From Tritonibacter scottomollicae (lineage in GTDB: Bacteria > Pseudomonadota > Alphaproteobacteria > Rhodobacterales > Rhodobacteraceae): 64,000 nucleotides of DNA. This document shows, piece after piece, positions 60,832-64,000 of the stretch. The stretch lies in assembly GCF_003003215.1 (NCBI RefSeq), contig NZ_PVUF01000007.1:1-64000 (forward strand). Reading direction: 5' to 3'. Both the position numbers and the translations under genes were made by a program. The stretch's first letter is position 1. Every line of letters begins with the position of its first letter. The notes beneath the pieces were generated by a model, which saw only the letters and a list, made by a program, of their open reading frames with translations, searched no databases and was not told where the DNA came from.

Positions 60832-62616
60832 ATGCCTAATATTTCCAATGGCCGGATTGGTGCGGCCCTTTGGCTGGTCCTGGCGGCTGCTCTGGTGACC
60901 TATCATCTTGCACTGATCTTCTCGGGTCTCGTGCCCAACCTGGTCAGCCGCCCGCTGCATATGGCATTCATCCTGCCCTTCGTGTTTATGCTGGGAAATA
61001 AGGGTCGTTGGGCCACAATCAGCGGCACGGTGCTGGCCGCTATGGGCATGGCCGCAGCGATATGGATCGCGATCAACCATGATCGGCTGGGAGATCAATA
61101 CGGTTTTCTCGAAAGCAATACGCAAATCGCAATCGCAGTCACGCTGCTGGTGGTAACACTGGAAGCGGCCCGCCGTGCGATCGGCTGGCCGTTGCCGCTG
61201 GTTGCCGCAGCAGCGTTGCTCTACGGTCTTTTCGGTCAACACATCCCGGGTCAGTTCGGCCATTCTGGCACACCGATCGCAAGCTTCCTTGGCACAATGA
61301 CGATTGCAGAGGGGGGCATCTTTGGGTCGCTCACCGGTGTCTCGGTTGGCGTTGTGGCAATCTTCGTGATCTTTGGCGCGGTTCTTAATGCGGGCGAGGC
61401 AGGCCAAGGTTTCATGAACGTGGCCGGCGCGGCAGCCGGGCGTCTGAAGGGAGGAGGGGCGAAGGTCTCCGTGATCTCCTCGGCCCTCTTCGGGTCGATC
61501 TCGGGTTCGGCTTCGGCCAATGTCGCCTCTACTGGGGCGATCACCCTGCCTGCGATGACCAAACTCGGCTACCCCAAGCGCCTTGCCGCCGCGGTCGAGG
61601 CAGTTGCCTCCTCTGGTGGACAAGTTATGCCGCCTCTGATGGGCGCGGGTGCCTTTGTGATGGTCGAACTGACGGGTGTGCCCTATACGTCGATCATGGC
61701 GGCGGCAGTCCTACCCGCGGTGCTTTACTTTTTCGCCGTCTGGGTGGGTATAAACGCCTACGCCACGCGCTTCGACCTCAAGGGGGTGGACGAGGCAGAC
61801 CAACCAACGGGGCGCGACGTCGTCATCACCTCGCTGTTTTTCCTTGTGCCGTTCTCGGTCCTGCTTTGGGCCATGTTCGGGGCTGGATTCACGCCGCAAT
61901 ATGCTGCAGCACTTGCAATCGTGGCCGGGGCGTCGCTGCTCTTCTTCAATGCAGACTTCGATTTTCGCCCCGCTCAGATTGCCGAGAGGTTTCAGAGCGC
62001 GGTGATGAGTGCCGCCAGACAAGTATCAATGATTGCAGCCATAATTCTGTGCGCTTCGATCATCATCGGTGTGCTTGCGATCACGGGCCTTGGCGTCAAG
62101 ATCACCTCCCTTATCCTCGAAGGATCGGGTGGCCTGCTTTGGCCGTCACTGCTTCTGACAGCGCTCGCATGCCTTCTGCTTGGGATGGAGGTGCCAACGA
62201 CCGCAGCCTACGTCATTTGCGTTTCTGTTGCGGGTCCAGCACTGATCCAACTGGGGCTGGAACCCTTGCAGGCACATCTATTCGTCTTCTGGTTCGCTTT
62301 GCTATCGACGATAACGCCACCCGTCTGCGGTGCGGTATTTATCGCTGCTGGCATGATCGGGGAGAATTGGTTGAAAGTCGCCCTGACTGCCATGGCTCTT
62401 GGCGTCGGGCTCTATCTCATACCTCTGGGTATGATCGCTAACCCTGATATAATCCGACTGGCTCAAAATCCTGTTCTCGCGATCATAGCAATGCTGCGGC
62501 TCGCTTTCGGGTTGGCCCTCGTATCCTACGGTCTGATTAGTGCACGTAAGATTTTCAAGACAGCGGTGCTCGTCGGTGCCGGGTTGGCGGTTATCTTCTC
62601 TGGTATCTATATCTGA
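60832..62616 (+). CDS. TRAP transporter fused permease (DctQM type)
   Basis: The 594-residue inner membrane protein has about 15 hydrophobic segments: four N-terminal helices of the small DctQ-like subunit, then the large permease unit with GAVLNAGEAGQGFMNVAGAAAGRLKGGGAK, SALFGSISGSASANVASTGA and VASSGGQVMPPLMGAGAFVM, the TAXI-linked DctM signature. It takes up an organic anion with Na+ or H+. The ATG at 60832 is used; a TTG 3 bases earlier is possible. No kinase-type regulator is nearby. Confidence 0.92.
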   Translation: MPNISNGRIGAALWLVLAAALVTYHLALIFSGLVPNLVSRPLHMAFILPFVFMLGNKGRWATISGTVLAAMGMAAAIWIAINHDRLGDQYGFLESNTQIAIAVTLLVVTLEAARRAIGWPLPLVAAAALLYGLFGQHIPGQFGHSGTPIASFLGTMTIAEGGIFGSLTGVSVGVVAIFVIFGAVLNAGEAGQGFMNVAGAAAGRLKGGGAKVSVISSALFGSISGSASANVASTGAITLPAMTKLGYPKRLAAAVEAVASSGGQVMPPLMGAGAFVMVELTGVPYTSIMAAAVLPAVLYFFAVWVGINAYATRFDLKGVDEADQPTGRDVVITSLFFLVPFSVLLWAMFGAGFTPQYAAALAIVAGASLLFFNADFDFRPAQIAERFQSAVMSAARQVSMIAAIILCASIIIGVLAITGLGVKITSLILEGSGGLLWPSLLLTALACLLLGMEVPTTAAYVICVSVAGPALIQLGLEPLQAHLFVFWFALLSTITPPVCGAVFIAAGMIGENWLKVALTAMALGVGLYLIPLGMIANPDIIRLAQNPVLAIIAMLRLAFGLALVSYGLISARKIFKTAVLVGAGLAVIFSGIYI

Positions 62617-62820
62617 AGTCATTGCCTTGGTGCAGCTTCACGCTTACGTGGTTCCGGTTCAGTCAAAGCTGAAACGGCAAGTAGGCAATTTCTTGAAAGC
62701 TGTCGTTTGATCGAGCCGCAGCAGCCGTAGTTCTGGGCTCGAAGCGGTCCTTGGCGCCATGGCGGTCGGTTGTGACGCGCTTCTTGCGGTGATGGGAATG
62801 CATGCCCCCACACATATGGC
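62617..62820. other. 204-bp gap between transporter and integrase remnant
   Basis: No gene is supported. Short open frames exist on the - strand but lack any family pattern that I can name. It may be the scar of an element end. Confidence 0.3.
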
Positions 62821-63505
62821 TTACGCCCAGTGATCGGGCACTGGCATCATGAAACTTAAAGCAAGCTCCTGCCTCTGAGCCAAGTCCATCGCGTCGCCAT
62901 AATCCGGAGAGCCGCGGATCACCTTGACGCTATGCCCCATCATTTCTCTGCCGACGTCCATTCGCTTAGTCACATCCAATATCCGACTTTCCCAGGTGTG
63001 GCGCACACCACCGATCATGTGCTGAACAGAGGACAGCAGGTCATTGCTTCGCAGGTAAGTGGTCATGGTGCCTGAATAGTTGTTTTTGCCTCGATGTCGC
63101 GGAAATTCATCCGCATGGCGCTTGGCAGCTGCAAGTGTGACACCAACCAGAGGAACCACGCACACGGATGCGCTGTTCTTGATCTCTCTGCGGGTTTCCC
63201 CTTCCTCAGAAGCCAGTTGCAGGTGCGGGACTGGATGATCGAGCACAATGGCACTGGCAGGGAGGGCGTGATTTTCGGACTGACGGCACCCCGTTTCGGT
63301 CGAGATCAATAGAATGTCTCGTGCTTCTGTGTTCGTCGCGTCAAAGGCCCGAGGCACAAACCACTTGTCGGTGATCGAATCCAGCGGAATTTCCAGCTTC
63401 CACGCGGTCTAGGATATCATCCAACGGCGCATCAAGCAGGTCTGAAATCGCGCAGGCGATAAGCGAAGCCTCTCGCCTGCGCGATTTTCTGGGCGGCGCG
63501 GCCAT
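62821..63505 (-). pseudogene. Tyrosine recombinase remnant
   Basis: The 178-residue frame 62821-63357 holds the C-terminal catalytic half of an integrase: first Arg in STETGCRQSE, box II GVRHTWESRI, GHS in EMMGHSVKV and the probable nucleophile Tyr in SPDYGDAMDL. Upstream, from ATG 63505, MAAPPRKSRRREASLIACA continues in another frame and joins LEIPLDSITDKWF only after a one-base shift near 63390-63410. The N-terminal DNA-binding part is largely missing. It is therefore a degraded integrase, different from the one at the left edge, and marks the right end of the accessory block. Confidence 0.75.
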
Positions 63506-63608
63506 GTTGTTGCTCTGTCGTCAAAACGTCATGAAACCAATGGCGACTTTCGCGTGAAGTTCCCTCCGCAACCGGCTAAGACCGTCGGGAGACGCGGACA
63601 GGGAGCGG
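63506..63608. promoter_or_regulatory. Divergent upstream region of the right-edge gene
   Basis: This 103-bp stretch separates the integrase remnant from the inositol-monophosphatase family gene. AGGGAGCGG directly precedes the ATG at 63609, a good ribosome site. I see no other element. Confidence 0.4.
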
Positions 63609-64000
63609 ATGCACATGCGGCTGGATCAGGATATCGAAGAGGCCCTCATCACCATGGTGCGGGCGGCGGCGCGGGCAGAGATCATGCCTCGCTTTCGTAA
63701 CCTTTCAGCCGGGGCGATCACCGCGAAATCCTCCGCCATCGATCTGGTTACAGTCGCCGATGTGGCTGCCGAAGCGCATATGACCCGCGCCGTGGCTCAG
63801 ATCCTGCCCGGCGCCGTGGTCATCGGCGAGGAGGCCGTCAGCAAGGATGCGTCGGTGCTGGCACGGCTGCCAGACGCCGAAGTTGCGGTGATCCTCGATC
63901 CCATTGATGGCACCTGGAATTTTGCCAATGGCCTGGCGGTCTTTGGTGTCATCCTGTCGGTGGTGGTGCGGGGGCAGACCGTGTTCGGGCTGCTTTATGA
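63609..64000 (+). CDS. Inositol-monophosphatase family protein, N-terminal part
   Basis: The gene runs off the right edge; 130 codons are visible. It shows the metal site Glu in VVIGEEAVS (about residue 75) and the family signature LDPIDGTWNFANGLAVFG (about residue 100), whose Asp residues bind the catalytic Mg2+. Upstream KSSAIDLVTVADVAAE matches the substrate-side helix. Family members hydrolyse inositol phosphates, PAP or histidinol phosphate; the visible part does not decide which. AGGGAG precedes the first of two close ATG codons (63609 and 63615). Confidence 0.9.
   Translation, partial: MHMRLDQDIEEALITMVRAAARAEIMPRFRNLSAGAITAKSSAIDLVTVADVAAEAHMTRAVAQILPGAVVIGEEAVSKDASVLARLPDAEVAVILDPIDGTWNFANGLAVFGVILSVVVRGQTVFGLLY

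Noticed and set aside
63480-63600. Direct repeat of the tRNA-Ser 3' end as an attachment site
   Set aside because: No convincing match to the T-arm/acceptor sequence near the integrase remnant; only short chance similarities.
1-64000. CRISPR arrays
   Set aside because: No set of regularly spaced identical repeats and no cas genes were seen.

Overview
The window looks like chromosomal DNA of a marine roseobacter (Rhodobacteraceae, Alphaproteobacteria). The main evidence is a circularly permuted two-piece tmRNA whose tag reads ANDNRAPVALAA, a DMSP demethylase/acryloyl-CoA reductase pair (dmdA-acuI), an F1-ATPase zeta inhibitor (DUF1476), a GTTC-N7-GTTC LexA box, a TrgA family protein and an RNase E with a long acidic insert in its S1 region. 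Base composition is GC-rich throughout. I cannot name the species from sequence alone.

Layout: (1) 1-2.0 kb is the end of an integrative element next to tRNA-Asn; its tyrosine recombinase is cut by an IS3-type insertion that runs off the left edge. (2) 2.1-35.9 kb is mainly core chromosome: an MBL hydrolase, an orphan EnvZ-like kinase, a tRNA with CAU anticodon, a LysR/Tat-MBL divergon, purM-purN, rnd, sufE, parts of a cobalamin-dependent methyltransferase system (DUF1638, corrinoid protein, homocysteine methyltransferase), an SOS-controlled radical SAM gene, an MprF-like protein, purC, purS-purQ, dctB-dctD, rne, tusA, ccdA, a P450, fumC-DUF4169-RHH, sspB and chrA. (3) 36.1-48.5 kb holds ssrA, a GntR-controlled DMSP cluster (DUF2182, DUF1326, dmdA, acuI), an aminotransferase-fold enzyme, phrB, trgA, cysK and a large MscS channel. 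(4) From tRNA-Ser at 48.7 kb to about 63.5 kb lies an accessory-looking block of regulators, alpha/beta hydrolases, a GMC oxidoreductase, Ohr, a LysR/SnoaL/SDR set, a hemerythrin protein and a TAXI-TRAP transporter. It ends in a broken integrase. (5) The right edge enters an inositol-monophosphatase family gene.

How the genes fit together: purM, N, C, S and Q supply five purine steps in three transcription units. The corrinoid protein, DUF1638 protein and homocysteine methyltransferase together suggest a split cobalamin methionine synthase. The GntR regulator, its palindromic operator and dmdA-acuI form a DMSP demethylation and acrylate detoxification unit that also contains two uncharacterised proteins. 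In the accessory block, two divergent promoters 5.9 kb apart share a 52-bp box (46 of 52 positions identical), which points to one regulator acting on both.

The most useful observations beyond routine annotation are the two-piece tmRNA, the shared 52-bp box, a DctD homologue without the GAFTGA loop, the LexA box on the radical SAM gene, the DUF2182/DUF1326 pair in the DMSP operon, and three damaged or odd gene starts/frames in the accessory block (a frameshifted CutA-like gene, a fused leader on a haloperoxidase-like hydrolase, and an ATA codon where a start codon is expected).
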